Below, in pieces: positions 6,145 to 6,224 of a stretch of 6,224 bases of DNA. The notes beneath the pieces are model-generated. The model was not told the origin of the DNA and made no database searches. It saw nothing but the letters and a program-made list of their open reading frames with translations. Position 1 is the stretch's first letter; each line of letters opens with the position of its first letter. The position numbers and the translations under genes are program-made. This DNA comes from Clostridia bacterium (GTDB taxonomy: Bacteria > Bacillota > Clostridia > Oscillospirales > CAG-272): assembly GCA_017456685.1 (NCBI GenBank), contig JAFTIV010000015.1, positions 1-6,224 on the forward strand. The letters are read 5' to 3'.

Positions 6145-6173
6145 ATAATATCATATATGATAAAAAAAGTCAA
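6145..6173 (-). promoter_or_regulatory. Strong sigma-A-type promoter of the small membrane-protein gene
   Basis: TTGACT (6168-6173) is 17 bp from TATTAT (6145-6150) on the minus strand, with TGA before the -10 as an extended -10. Transcription would start near 6138, about 28 nt before the ATG. A second TTGACT lies 10 bp further upstream (6178-6183) but has no well-spaced -10 of its own. Confidence 0.75.
6149..6162. promoter_or_regulatory. Perfect 14-bp palindrome within the promoter (candidate operator)
   Basis: TATCATATATGATA is a perfect palindrome that fills most of the spacer and overlaps the first two bases of the -10 box. Its position would let a bound dimer block the promoter. The A/T-rich content makes chance occurrence more likely than for a mixed sequence, and no regulator for it is in the window, so an operator role is inference. 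Confidence 0.4.
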
Positions 6174-6224
6174 GCTTAGTCAATATTTTGTACATAATTA
6201 TCACAACCGTGAAGAGAATAACAA

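Noticed and set aside
1190..6207. The 10-mer TTATCACAAC occurring at both 1190-1199 and 6198-6207
   Set aside because: Only two copies exist, in A/T-rich upstream DNA. One overlaps the extended -10 of the epimerase gene, and there is no symmetry or further support for a shared regulator site.

Overview
This window looks like chromosomal DNA of a low-to-moderate GC bacterium of the Bacillota, most likely a Clostridia-type anaerobe from an animal gut. The evidence is purine-rich Shine-Dalgarno sites before every complete gene, short A/T-rich intergenic gaps, sigma-A-type promoters with 17-bp spacers, hairpin-plus-U-tract terminators, and the gene content (cytosolic GH38 alpha-mannosidase, LacX-like mutarotase, MarR regulator). 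The taxonomic call is inference; there is no rRNA or marker gene here.

Layout, left to right. Positions 2-220 (+) hold the last 72 codons of an unidentified gene. It ends at a hairpin (228-256) that can serve both strands and separates it from the convergent minus-strand genes. All five complete genes are on the minus strand, so in transcription order they run right to left. First is a small four-helix membrane protein (6109-5702) with its own promoter and terminator. Next is a 1005-residue GH38 alpha-mannosidase (5599-2582) with its own promoter. Then comes a MarR-family regulator (2503-2072), followed 13 nt later by a six-helix membrane protein with a charged cytoplasmic tail (2058-1252); these two form a tight operon with a terminator. 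Last is a LacX/GalM-like aldose-1-epimerase-family protein (1154-279) with its own promoter.

How they may work together. The mannosidase and the epimerase-like protein both act on sugars and have no signal peptide, so they probably work in the cytoplasm on imported mannosides or other sugars. No transporter or other glycan gene is in the window, so a shared pathway is only suggested. The MarR/membrane-protein pair sits between them and looks like an autoregulated two-gene unit. Its promoter is embedded in a dense set of inverted CGAA/TTCG repeats, the clearest regulatory structure in the window. No terminator is visible between the mannosidase stop and the marR promoter, so some read-through is possible.

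I see no mobile elements, CRISPR array, tRNA, rRNA or riboswitch. The last 51 bases (6174-6224) hold no recognisable gene, only A/T-rich upstream sequence with a second copy of a -35-like TTGACT. Nothing here establishes a wholly new system. The items most worth checking are the marR operator region and the two uncharacterised membrane proteins.
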